Positions 6,580-14,947 of a stretch of 25,522 bases of DNA are shown piece after piece (within the stretch, counting starts at the first letter, position 1; every line of letters starts with the position of its first letter). The notes beneath the pieces were generated by a model that was given only the letters and a program-made list of their open reading frames with translations, was not told the DNA's origin and ran no database searches. The stretch lies in the NCBI GenBank assembly GCA_035642095.1, contig DASQTB010000067.1, forward strand, positions 1-25,522, written 5' to 3'. The stretch is from DASQTB01 sp035642095. GTDB taxonomy: Bacteria; Actinomycetota; UBA4738; CALAEC01. Made by a program: the position numbers and the translations under genes.

Positions 6580-7873
6580 GGCTTCCTTCCGATCGAACGT
6601 ACCGTGGGCGGGCGTCGGCCACAGTGTATAGAGAGCCCGTTGCCAGGATCAGGTCGTTCTCTTCGGCTGCGGCGTGCGCGGCGTCGAGGGCGCCCGCCAC
6701 CGACGGGCGCACCTCCACGTCGGCGATCCCGGCGGCCCGGCAAGCATCCGCCAGCCGTTCCGGCGACACGGACTTCGGGTTCTGATTCGCGCAGGCGTAC
6801 GCGCGCGTGGACACCGAGACCAGGGGCGTCAGGATGCCGTCGACGTCCTTCGTGTTCAGGACGCCGACCACGAGATGGAGCCGTTCCCAGGTGAACGCCT
6901 CGGAGAGAGCGGTGGCCAGCGCCCGGGCGGCTTCGGGATTGTGAGCGCCGTCGAGGACGACCAGGGGGTGCCGGGCGACCACCTCCAGGCGGCCCGGAGC
7001 GGTCAGGCCGTGGAGAGCCTCTCGGAGGGCTTCCTCGGACAGGGCCCGAGCGAGGAACGCCTCCGCGGCGACGATGGCCGTGGCCGCGTTCTCGGCCTGG
7101 TGGGCTCCGTGAAGCGGGAGGACGTACCCCTCGTAGGCGGCGTGCAGCCCGGCGACGGTGATCCGCTGCCCTCCCACCGCCGGGGTCCGCTCCACCAGGC
7201 TGTACTCCCGGCCCCGGAGGATCAGGGTCGCGCCGACGTCGCGGGCCCGCCCCTCGATCGCGGGGAGGGCATCCGGGCCCGGCTCCTGGATCACCGCCGT
7301 GGCCCCCTCCTTGATGATCCCCGCCTTCTCGGTCGCCACGTCCCGCACCGTCGGCCCGAGCTCGGGGTGGTCCAGAGCGATCGAACAGAGCACCGCGATC
7401 CTGGCCGGGATCAGATTCGTGGCGTCCCACGTCCCCCCCATGCCCACCTCGAACACCGCGGCCTCGACCGGCTTGTCGGCGAACCACAGATAGGCCAATG
7501 CGGTGAGGGTCTCAAAGTACGTGACCGGCTCCTGCCCGCGGCGGTCGACCTCATCCAGGTACGGCCTGAGATGGTCGTATGTCTCGGCAAACTCGGTCTC
7601 GGGGATGTCGTCGTCGCACAGCGTCACCCGCTCGGTGACGGAGGCGAGGTGGGGCGACGTGTAGACGCCCGTGGAGAGCCCGTGCGCGCAGAGGATTCTG
7701 CCGATGAGCCGCGCCGTGGTGGTCTTCCCGTTCGTCCCGGTGACGTGGACGGACGGATACGTTCGCTCGGGATGGTTGAGGAGATCGGCCAGGGCCCTGA
7801 TCCGATCGAGGTCGGGAACCATCCGCCCCGGCTCGCGGCCGTCCAGATCGGCCACCGCGTCGCCGAACCGCAT
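6569..7873 (-). CDS. folC: Folylpolyglutamate synthase / dihydrofolate synthase FolC
   Basis: FolC adds glutamate to folates, and in many bacteria also makes dihydrofolate from dihydropteroate. The 434-aa Mur-ligase-family protein has the ATP loop GTNGKTTTA near residue 46, YTSPHL near residue 70, EVGMGGTWDATN near residue 142, DHPELG as the metal-binding histidine region, and the C-terminal domain motif VLDGAHNPEAAR. It starts 5 bp after the valS stop and overlaps ndk by 11 bp, so the three form one transcription unit, as in Streptomyces. No oddities were seen. Confidence 0.96.
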   Translation of the reverse strand: MRFGDAVADLDGREPGRMVPDLDRIRALADLLNHPERTYPSVHVTGTNGKTTTARLIGRILCAHGLSTGVYTSPHLASVTERVTLCDDDIPETEFAETYDHLRPYLDEVDRRGQEPVTYFETLTALAYLWFADKPVEAAVFEVGMGGTWDATNLIPARIAVLCSIALDHPELGPTVRDVATEKAGIIKEGATAVIQEPGPDALPAIEGRARDVGATLILRGREYSLVERTPAVGGQRITVAGLHAAYEGYVLPLHGAHQAENAATAIVAAEAFLARALSEEALREALHGLTAPGRLEVVARHPLVVLDGAHNPEAARALATALSEAFTWERLHLVVGVLNTKDVDGILTPLVSVSTRAYACANQNPKSVSPERLADACRAAGIADVEVRPSVAGALDAAHAAAEENDLILATGSLYTVADARPRYVRSEGSHGS

Positions 7874-7878
7874 CGGGG

Positions 7879-10533
7879 TCAGCAGCCCAGCTCGTTCAGC
7901 TGCGCCTCGAGGAGGGCCCGCTCCTCCTCCAGGGACACCAGCTTCCGCCGCTCCTTCTCCACCACCTCGGGAGGAGCCTTGCCGGTAAACCCCGGGTCGT
8001 CGAGCTTGCGGGCCGCCCGCTCGGCGTCATCGGCGATGGCCTGCAGCCGCTTCCGGATCCGGGCGCATTCGGTCTCGGCGTCGAGGACGCCGGCCAACGG
8101 GATGAGGACGTCCGCCCCCTGGACGACCAACCGGGCGTGCCCCCCGCCGTCGATCGCTCCGTCCAGCAGCTCCAGGCGGTCGATCCGGGCCACCCGACGG
8201 ATCTCGTCGTCGAGGGCGCCCAGGATCTGGCGGTGGTCCGTGTCGGCTCGGACGCGAACGGTCAGCGGCGCCCCCGGAGCCAGGCCGTGACCGCTTCGAA
8301 ACGATCGGACCGCGTCCACCAGGTCCTCGGCGAAAGCGAATCGCTCCTCGGCCTCCTCGTCGCGAAGCTCGGGATGCGGCTCGGGCCACGGCGCCACCAC
8401 GATCGAGTCGCCGACCCCAAAGCGTTGCCACGCCTCCTCGGTGACGAACGGCATGATCGGATGGAGGAGCCGAAGCGTCCGCTCCATCACCCAGGCCAGG
8501 ACCTCGGCCGCGGAATGGCGATCCTCGACCGAGCCCCCGTACAGCCGGGGCTTGGCCATCTCCAGCGCCCAGTCGGCCATCTCCGACCAGACGAACCGAT
8601 GGAGCGCCCGAGCGGCGTCGTCGAACCGGTAGTCCTCGAACGCCACGTCGACCTCCCGGCGGCACGTCTCGTGCCTGGACAGCAGCCACCGGTCCACCGG
8701 CGAGCGCTGCTCCTCCGGCGGAAGTACCGGCCCCCCGGCGCCACCCCAGGCGCCGAGGACCAGCCGGGCGGCGTTCCAGACCTTGTTGGCGAAGTTCCGC
8801 CCTGCCTCGGCGTCACGCACACCCATCGGGATGTTCTGCTGATCCGGGCTGGCCAGCCGGGAGAGGGCGTACCGGAGGGCGTCGGCCCCATACCGAGCGA
8901 TGACGTCGAGAGGATCGATCACGTTCCCCAGCGACTTGGACATCTTCCGGTTCCGCTCGTCCCGAACCAGACCGTGGATCAGCACGTGGTGGAAAGGGAT
9001 GTCGCCCGCCAGGTACAGGCCGGACATGATCATCCGAGCCACCCACAGGTAGAGGATCTCGTAGCCCGTCACCAGCACCGAGGTCGGGTAGAAGAACCGG
9101 AGATCCTCGGTGTCGTCGGGCCAGCCGAGCGTGGAGAACGGCCACAGCTGGGACGAGAACCACGTGTCGAGGACATCGGGGTCCTGCTCGATCTCGGCCG
9201 AGCCGCATTCCCGGCAGGCCTCCGGATCCTCCTCGGCGGCGAACTCATGGCCGTTCGGGCAGTACCACACCGGGATCCGGTGCCCCCACCACAGCTGCCG
9301 GGAGATGTTCCAGTCCCGGAGGTTCCCCAGCCAGGAGGCGTACGGCCCGTGCCACCGCTCGGGGAAGAACCGGATCCGGCCGTTCCGAGCGGCCTCGTTC
9401 GCCGGCAGGGTCAGCCGATCGACGGCCACGAACCACTGCTTGCCGGACAGCCACGGCTCCACCTCCGAGTGGCACCGGTAGCAATGCGCCACGGCGTGGA
9501 GATAGGGGCGCTCCTCCTTCACCACGAGCCCTCGGGCTCGGAGCGCTTCCAGGACGCGCCTCCGAGCCTCGTACCGATCGAGGCCCCGGAACTCCTCGGG
9601 CACCGCCGGTGTGAGGGTGGCGTCCGGTTCGAACATGTTGATTCGGGGAAGGCCGGCTCGCTCGGCGATCTCGAAGTCCGTGGGATCGTGGGCCGGCGTG
9701 ACCTTGACCGCCCCCGTCTCGAACTCCGGGTCCACCGCAGCGTCGGCCACAATCGGCAGATCGGCCCCGGTGAACGGATGGCGCACGGTCTTCCCGACCA
9801 TGTCCCGGTACCGGTCGTCCCCCGGATGCACCGCCACCCCCGTATCCGCCAGCATCGTCTCGACCCGGGCTGTGGCCACGTCGATGTGCCCCTCTCCGTC
9901 GGAGCGCTCGTACCGAAAGGTGATCAGCTCTCCCTGGACCTCGTCGTGCTCGAGCTCGGAGTCGGACAGGGCGGTCTGATCCCGCGGGCACCAGTTGATG
10001 ATCCGCTCGCCCCGGTAGATCAGGCCGTCTTGGTACAACCGGACGAAGGCCACCCGGACCGCTCGGCGAAGGCCATCGTCCATGGTGAACCGGAGGCGGT
10101 CCCAGTCGCAGGAGTTGCCGAGCCGCTGCATCTGCTCGACGATCCGGCCACCGAATTCCTCCTTCCATCGCCAGACGCGCTCGACGAACCCCTCCCGGCC
10201 GAGTTGTTCGGGATCGATCCCCTCATCGCGCAGCTGGCGCCGAACCAGAACCTCGGTAGCGATGCCCGCGTGGTCGGTGCCGGGAAGCCACAGGGCCTCG
10301 AACCCCTCCATCCTCTTCCGCCGAACGATAGCGTCCTGAAGGGTGTGGTCCAGGGCATGCCCCATGTGCAACGCGCCGGTGACATTCGGGGGAGGAAGAA
10401 CGATGCAGAACGGCTTCTTCCCCTCGGTCGGGGTGGCCCGGAAGTAGCCTCGCTCCTTCCACGTCGCGTACCAACGCTCCTCGACCTCGGCCGGCTCGTA
10501 CACCGTCGCCATGCGCTGGCGGGTCTCGCTCAT
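7879..10533 (-). CDS. valS: Valyl-tRNA synthetase
   Basis: A class I aminoacyl-tRNA synthetase that charges tRNA-Val. The 884-aa protein has HMGH at 56-59 (HIGH signature) and KMSKS at 530-534. It has a CP1 editing domain in the middle, cysteine pairs able to bind zinc (HCYRCH and YCPNGHEF...CRECG), and a C-terminal coiled-coil arm (KERRKLVSLEEERALLEAQL) that is specific to ValS. The start was set at ATG 10533; a second ATG at 10512, seven codons on, is equally plausible because neither has a strong ribosome site. The open frame upstream to 10836 is antisense-like filler. It heads the valS-folC-ndk group. Confidence 0.97.
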   Translation of the reverse strand: MSETRQRMATVYEPAEVEERWYATWKERGYFRATPTEGKKPFCIVLPPPNVTGALHMGHALDHTLQDAIVRRKRMEGFEALWLPGTDHAGIATEVLVRRQLRDEGIDPEQLGREGFVERVWRWKEEFGGRIVEQMQRLGNSCDWDRLRFTMDDGLRRAVRVAFVRLYQDGLIYRGERIINWCPRDQTALSDSELEHDEVQGELITFRYERSDGEGHIDVATARVETMLADTGVAVHPGDDRYRDMVGKTVRHPFTGADLPIVADAAVDPEFETGAVKVTPAHDPTDFEIAERAGLPRINMFEPDATLTPAVPEEFRGLDRYEARRRVLEALRARGLVVKEERPYLHAVAHCYRCHSEVEPWLSGKQWFVAVDRLTLPANEAARNGRIRFFPERWHGPYASWLGNLRDWNISRQLWWGHRIPVWYCPNGHEFAAEEDPEACRECGSAEIEQDPDVLDTWFSSQLWPFSTLGWPDDTEDLRFFYPTSVLVTGYEILYLWVARMIMSGLYLAGDIPFHHVLIHGLVRDERNRKMSKSLGNVIDPLDVIARYGADALRYALSRLASPDQQNIPMGVRDAEAGRNFANKVWNAARLVLGAWGGAGGPVLPPEEQRSPVDRWLLSRHETCRREVDVAFEDYRFDDAARALHRFVWSEMADWALEMAKPRLYGGSVEDRHSAAEVLAWVMERTLRLLHPIMPFVTEEAWQRFGVGDSIVVAPWPEPHPELRDEEAEERFAFAEDLVDAVRSFRSGHGLAPGAPLTVRVRADTDHRQILGALDDEIRRVARIDRLELLDGAIDGGGHARLVVQGADVLIPLAGVLDAETECARIRKRLQAIADDAERAARKLDDPGFTGKAPPEVVEKERRKLVSLEEERALLEAQLNELGC

Positions 10534-10589
10534 GTGGGGAACGAGTGTACCGGCCTCCCCACCACCGCAGGACGACCCGACCGGCCGGC

Positions 10590-10871
10590 CTAGCCCGAGA
10601 AGAAGAACGGGCCGAGCACGGCGGCGATCCCCACGACGAGCCCGAGGATCGCATTGGCCCACCGTCGCCACCGAACGGCTTCCGGGGCCGCGGCGGCGGC
10701 GGCGATCAGGCCGGTCACGATCAGGATCAGCCCGATCGAGAAGAGCGCCAGGTAGCCCAGGGCGAGAAGGATGCCGGCCGTCCCGCCAAGAGCCCCCACC
10801 CTGGTCGCGCCGGTGCCGGCAACGGAATCGACCCACGCCGCCGCGGCTGCGACGGCGATCGTCGAGGCCAT
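10590..10871 (-). CDS. Small membrane protein, possibly SPW-repeat-like
   Basis: A 93-aa protein of mostly hydrophobic residues with two or three predicted membrane helices: about 25-55 (GILLALGYLALFSIGLILIVTGLI) and 69-90 (ANAILGLVVGIAAVLGPFFF). The last segment, with W-x-x-W-A-N-A-I-L-G-L, resembles the SPW repeat of small actinobacterial membrane proteins; that is a pattern impression, not a verified match. ATG 10871 is used; a GTG at 10880 would add three residues. It sits between the metallohydrolase gene and valS on the same strand. The function is unknown. Confidence 0.6.
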   Translation of the reverse strand: MASTIAVAAAAAWVDSVAGTGATRVGALGGTAGILLALGYLALFSIGLILIVTGLIAAAAAAPEAVRWRRWANAILGLVVGIAAVLGPFFFSG

Positions 10872-10925
10872 CCGGAGCACCCGCCCCCAGTCGTTGGAAC
10901 CGCGCTCCGCGGCGATGAGTCCCTG

Positions 10926-11510
10926 CTAGGACCCCCGGGCGGGTCCGGACCGGTCGGGTCGGAACGGCGCCCCGTGCCCCGGCACCACCAGGTCGGCGAT
11001 GTCGAGGATCCGGGCTCGGGAACGGCGAAGGGCCTCCGGGTCGGTGGCCCGGGGGTCCTCATCGGGGCCACCCTCGGACCACCACAGGTGGGTCAGGGCC
11101 ACGATCCCCTCCGCCGTCCCGGCCAGCACCGTCAGGCATTCGGGCGTGTGCCCGGGCGACCGGGTGAGTCGCACCGAGGGAGAGACCTCGAACCCCTCGG
11201 CCTCACGATCGACCCACAGGTCGGCCCGGTACCACGCCCAGTGGTCGTGGACCCGGGCGTTCGGGAACAGCCCCACGTTCATCGAGTGGTCGGGGTGGTG
11301 GTGCGACAGGACCACGTCGGTGACCTCGTCGGGGTCGAGCCCGTGGCGGCGGAGCGGCTCCAGGATGACAGCCTGGGACGGCACCATACCCGGGTCCCAC
11401 ACGATCGCCGCGTCGTGATCCAGGATCAGCGCCACGGTCGAGGCGGTGTGCTCGCCCACGTACCCCTCGAACAGGACGTGGACCTCCCCGTCCGTCGTCC
11501 TCGGCCGCAC
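10926..11510 (-). CDS. Metallo-beta-lactamase-fold hydrolase (MBLAC1-like)
   Basis: A 194-aa single-domain protein with the metallo-beta-lactamase signature HHHPDH at residues 70-75, a third histidine ligand in SPGHTPE (His121) and the C-terminal VPGHGAPF (His179). The short length and the start (VLFEGYVG, then IVWDPGM) recall the MBLAC1 branch of the superfamily. The usual bridging aspartate strand (G-D) is here ALTHLWW, with Thr140-His141 in its place, so metal binding may differ. The start is a GTG without a clear ribosome site, and the true start could be slightly downstream. It lies 140 bp after clpX on the same strand. The substrate is unknown; glyoxalase II, nuclease or lactonase activities are all possible in this fold. 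Confidence 0.8.
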   Translation of the reverse strand: MRPRTTDGEVHVLFEGYVGEHTASTVALILDHDAAIVWDPGMVPSQAVILEPLRRHGLDPDEVTDVVLSHHHPDHSMNVGLFPNARVHDHWAWYRADLWVDREAEGFEVSPSVRLTRSPGHTPECLTVLAGTAEGIVALTHLWWSEGGPDEDPRATDPEALRRSRARILDIADLVVPGHGAPFRPDRSGPARGS

Positions 11511-11649
11511 GAGCGCAGTCTAGCCGGGGCACGACCGAGCCCACGAGACAGCTCGACCGCGTTCGTGCCGCCGGCGCGCCCACGATGACACCAGCACGTC
11601 GCGGTTCGCCGTGTCCGGCCGCAACGGACCCGGTGAATGGGAGAAGAGG
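11511..11649. other. Intergenic stretch between clpX and the metallohydrolase gene
   Basis: These 139 bp between two same-strand genes show no convincing hairpin with a T tract, no -35/-10 pair above background and no coding frame. This is the largest gap in the 5305-18133 minus-strand run and so the likeliest place for a transcription boundary, but nothing definite is visible. Confidence 0.4.
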
Positions 11650-12921
11650 TCAGGCGGTCCGTTCCCGGCGGGGCCGGGTCTGGCGAGGAGCCTGGTCCGA
11701 CTTGGGAACCAGGGTGGGGTTGACGCCGTCCAGGACGACCTCACGATCGATGACGCACTTGTGGACGTCCTTCCGGGACGGCAGGTCATACATCACCCCG
11801 AGGAGGACCTCCTCCATGATCGCCCGGAGGCCCCTGGCGCCGGTTCCCCGAAGCATGGCCTGGTCGGAGATGGCCTCCAAGGCCTCATCCTTGAACGTCA
11901 GCTCCACCCCGTCGAAGTCGAAGAACTTCTTGTACTGCTTGACAAGGGCGTTCTTGGGCTTGGTGAGGATGTCGACCAGCGCGCTCTTGTCGAGGTTGTG
12001 GACGTGGGTGATCACCGGGAGCCGGCCGACGAACTCGGGGATCAGGCCGTATTTCAGGAGGTCCTCGGGGAGGACCTTGCCCAGGACCTCGCCCAGGTCC
12101 TTCTCGTCCGACTTCCGAACGTCCGCTCCGAATCCGACGCCCTTCGTCCCGACGCGGCTCTCGATGATCTTGTCCAGACCGGCGAACGACCCGCCGCAGA
12201 TGAACAGCACGTTCGTGGTGTCGATCTGGATGAACTCCTGGTGCGGGTGCTTGCGGCCCCCCTGGGGCGGCACCGAGGCGGTGGTCCCCTCCAAGATCTT
12301 GAGCAACGCCTGCTGCACTCCCTCGCCGGACACGTCCCGAGTGATGGAGGGGTTCTCCGATTTGCGAGCGATCTTGTCGACCTCGTCGATGTAGATGATC
12401 CCGGTCTCGGCTCGTTTGACGTCGTAGTCGGCGGCCTGGATCAGCTTCAGCAGGATGTTCTCCACATCCTCACCGACGTACCCCGCTTCGGTCAGCGCGG
12501 TGGCGTCGGCGATGGCGAACGGAACGTTCAGCATCCGGGCCAGGGTCTGGGCCAGGAGGGTCTTGCCGCATCCAGTGGGTCCGAGCAGCAGGATGTTCGA
12601 CTTCTGGAGCTCGACGTCCTCGGTGGCCCCGACCTGGATCCGCTTGTAGTGGTTGTACACCGCCACGGCCAGGACCTTCTTTCCGGTCTCCTGCCCGATG
12701 ACGTAGTCGTTCAGGAACTCGTAGATCTCACGGGGCTTGGGGAGCTCCTCCAGCTTCAGCTCAGAGGTCTCGGACAGCTCCTCCTCGATGATCTCGTTGC
12801 AGAGGTCGATGCACTCGTCGCAGATGTAAACGCCGGGGCCGGCGATCAGCTTCTTGACCTGCTTCTGCGACTTGCCGCAGAAGGAGCATTTCAGCAGGTC
12901 CGAATCTCCGAACTTGGCCAC
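11650..12921 (-). CDS. clpX: ATP-dependent Clp protease ATP-binding subunit ClpX
   Basis: ClpX is the hexameric AAA+ unfoldase that feeds substrates into ClpP. The 423-aa protein has the N-terminal zinc-binding domain with Cys12, Cys15, Cys34 and Cys37, Walker A GPTGCGKT at 114-121, the pore-loop GYVG near 147-150 and Walker B IIYIDE at 175-180. It also has the RKH pore motif in GGRKHPHQ and a VGF loop (equivalent of IGF) for docking ClpP. GTG 12921 is chosen with AGGGGAG 5 bp upstream. It follows clpP by 32 bp on the same strand, as expected. The basic C-terminal tail (RQTRPRRER) is a small lineage-specific extension. Confidence 0.98.
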   Translation of the reverse strand: MAKFGDSDLLKCSFCGKSQKQVKKLIAGPGVYICDECIDLCNEIIEEELSETSELKLEELPKPREIYEFLNDYVIGQETGKKVLAVAVYNHYKRIQVGATEDVELQKSNILLLGPTGCGKTLLAQTLARMLNVPFAIADATALTEAGYVGEDVENILLKLIQAADYDVKRAETGIIYIDEVDKIARKSENPSITRDVSGEGVQQALLKILEGTTASVPPQGGRKHPHQEFIQIDTTNVLFICGGSFAGLDKIIESRVGTKGVGFGADVRKSDEKDLGEVLGKVLPEDLLKYGLIPEFVGRLPVITHVHNLDKSALVDILTKPKNALVKQYKKFFDFDGVELTFKDEALEAISDQAMLRGTGARGLRAIMEEVLLGVMYDLPSRKDVHKCVIDREVVLDGVNPTLVPKSDQAPRQTRPRRERTA

Positions 12922-12953
12922 TCGGCTCCCCTCGTCGTCGTGACCCGCCCAGT

Positions 12954-13583
12954 CTAGCCCTTGCCTCCGGCCGCGGCCGTCAACTGGGCTCGGAGCTTCC
13001 GGGACGAAAGGACGTCATCGATGATCCCGTATTCCTTGGCTTGCTCAGAGGTCATGATGAAGTCCCGGTCGGTGTCCTTCTTCACCTTGTCCAGGGCCTG
13101 CCCGGTGTGCTCGGCCAGGATCTCGTCGAGGAGCTGCCGGTACCGGAGGATCTCCTTGGCCTGGATCTCGATGTCCACGGCCTGGCCGCCGGCCTGCCCG
13201 TGAGGCTGGTGGATCAAGACCCGCGAATGCGGGAGCGCGTACCGCTTGCCTCGGGCGCCGGCGGCGAGCAGAACCGCCGCCGCGGACGCCGCCTGGCCCA
13301 TGACGATCGTGGACACGTCAGGCTTGATGTACTGCATCGTGTCGTAGATGGCGAAGAGTGACGTGATGTCGCCACCGGGAGAGTTGATGTACACGTTGAC
13401 GTCCTTATCGGGATCCTCGGACTCCAGGTGGATGAGCTGGGCCATCACCAGGTTGGCCACGCTGTCGTCGATCGGCGTCCCCAGGAACACGATGCGGTCC
13501 TTCAGGAGCCGGGAGTAGATGTCGAACGAGCGCTCGCCCCGGTTCGTCTGCTCGATGACCACGGGGACCAGGTAGTTCTGCAT
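12954..13583 (-). CDS. clpP: ATP-dependent Clp protease proteolytic subunit ClpP
   Basis: A self-compartmentalising serine protease that degrades substrates delivered by ClpX or ClpC. The 209-aa protein has an intact triad: Ser100 in GQAASAAA, His125 in VLIHQPHG and Asp174 in TDRDF. The ATG overlaps the tig stop by one base (TGATG), implying translational coupling; a GTG immediately upstream (13586) is an alternative. Many actinobacteria carry two tandem clpP genes here; only one is present in this window. Confidence 0.97.
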   Translation of the reverse strand: MQNYLVPVVIEQTNRGERSFDIYSRLLKDRIVFLGTPIDDSVANLVMAQLIHLESEDPDKDVNVYINSPGGDITSLFAIYDTMQYIKPDVSTIVMGQAASAAAVLLAAGARGKRYALPHSRVLIHQPHGQAGGQAVDIEIQAKEILRYRQLLDEILAEHTGQALDKVKKDTDRDFIMTSEQAKEYGIIDDVLSSRKLRAQLTAAAGGKG

Positions 13584-14920
13584 CACGCCTTCCCTTCGGT
13601 CTGCGCCTCGGAGTCCCTGCCCTCGGTGACGACCTCGGCATGCTCTACGACGAGGTTGAGGGCTCTATCTCGGATGATATCACCGGCCAGCGATGTCATT
13701 TGCCCGCTCGCTTCGAGCTGGCGGCGGACCTCCTTGACCGGCCGGTCGACGTCCTTGGCCAGCGCCTCGACGACTCGATCGAGGTCATCGTCCGACACCA
13801 CGAGGCCCTCGGCCCGAGCTACCGCCTCGAGGGCCAGATCGGCCCGGATGGCCCGCACTGCGTGGTTCCGGGCGTCCGACCGGAACTCCAGCTCGGTGGT
13901 CTGCGTGGCCTCCAGGAACTGCTCCAGCGTGGCCCCCTGGCGCTCCATCCGTCCTCGGGCCGACTCGACCCTCGATTCGGTCTCCCGGTCGACCAGGCTC
14001 TCCGGGATCTCGACGTCGGCGGCCTTCTGGGCCAGCACCCGCAGCGCCTCGTCGCGGAGGGATGCCTCTGACTGAGCTTCCTTGAGGGACGTCAGCTTGG
14101 TGCGAACATCTTCACGGAGCTCCTCCAGCGTGTCGAACTCGGACGCCGTCCGAGCGAACTCCTCGTCCAGCGCGGGGAGCCGTTTCGCCTTGACCTCCTT
14201 CACCAGGACCGAGAAGGACACCTCGCGCCCGGCGCCCTCACCCGAGGGCTCCGGCACGGTCGTGGTCACCTTGTGGATTCCCCCGGGCCTGGTTCCCTCG
14301 AGCTCCCGATCGAACTCGGCCCCGAAGCTCTCCGAACCGACTTCGTACAACACCCCCTGGCCGCCGAGGTCGGGCAGCTCCTCACCGCCACCGGTGGCCT
14401 TGATGTCCGCGACCAGGAAGTCTCCCCGGCGGGCGGGGTGGCCCACCGAGTCGAGCTCCGCGAACCGCTCCCGCAGTCGGTCCAGCTGTTCGTCAAGCTC
14501 GCGCTCGGTAACCTCGGCGGCCGGACGATCCAGCCGGAGCCCCTTGTAATCGTCCTCGGTGAACTCCAGCCGAGGTCGGATCTCGACCGTGGCCGTGAAC
14601 CGGAGCCCGTCCTTCTCCACGTCGCGGACATCGAGGTCGTCGAATTCCGGTTCACCCACCGGCGCCAGCTCGTGCTCCCGGATCGCCCGGAGATAGAAAT
14701 CGGGAAGGGCATGGTCGAGGAACTCCCGAAGCACGGCCCCCTCCCCCAGTTGCGCTTCGATGACCCGCCGGGGAACCTTGCCCTTCCGAAAGCCCGGTAC
14801 GTTGACTGATCCGGCCAGGTGGCGATAGGCCAGGTCGAGGACAGGTCCGGTCTCCGCCGGGGGAACGTCAACGCTGAGCTTCACGCGGTGTTTCCCGGCT
14901 TCCTCCAGGGTGGTCTCCAT
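13583..14920 (-). CDS. tig: Trigger factor (ribosome-associated chaperone and prolyl isomerase)
   Basis: Trigger factor binds the ribosome exit tunnel and shields nascent chains. The 445-aa protein has the ribosome-binding signature GFRKGKVP at 43-50. A central FKBP-type isomerase domain lies at about 150-245 (HPARRGDFLVADIKA to FSVLVKEVKAKRLP), and a long helical C-terminal domain ends in VTEGRDSEAQTEGKA. The start ATG 14920 is only 27 bp after the glycosyltransferase stop, so a promoter, if separate, would lie inside that upstream gene. tig-clpP-clpX is a widely conserved order. Confidence 0.96.
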   Translation of the reverse strand: METTLEEAGKHRVKLSVDVPPAETGPVLDLAYRHLAGSVNVPGFRKGKVPRRVIEAQLGEGAVLREFLDHALPDFYLRAIREHELAPVGEPEFDDLDVRDVEKDGLRFTATVEIRPRLEFTEDDYKGLRLDRPAAEVTERELDEQLDRLRERFAELDSVGHPARRGDFLVADIKATGGGEELPDLGGQGVLYEVGSESFGAEFDRELEGTRPGGIHKVTTTVPEPSGEGAGREVSFSVLVKEVKAKRLPALDEEFARTASEFDTLEELREDVRTKLTSLKEAQSEASLRDEALRVLAQKAADVEIPESLVDRETESRVESARGRMERQGATLEQFLEATQTTELEFRSDARNHAVRAIRADLALEAVARAEGLVVSDDDLDRVVEALAKDVDRPVKEVRRQLEASGQMTSLAGDIIRDRALNLVVEHAEVVTEGRDSEAQTEGKA

Positions 14921-14947
14921 GGCCGCCCGGGGATTCTACGCGTCGTC

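Noticed and set aside
8137..10593. An 818-codon open frame antisense to valS on the plus strand
   Set aside because: It mirrors the valS codons; GC-rich third positions remove stops on the opposite strand. The translation is Pro/Arg/His-rich with no domain, while valS has all synthetase motifs.
11611..12957. A 448-codon plus-strand frame antisense to clpX
   Set aside because: It is rich in Leu, Val, Asp and Gly as expected for an antisense reading of a biased gene; ClpX motifs on the other strand are unambiguous.
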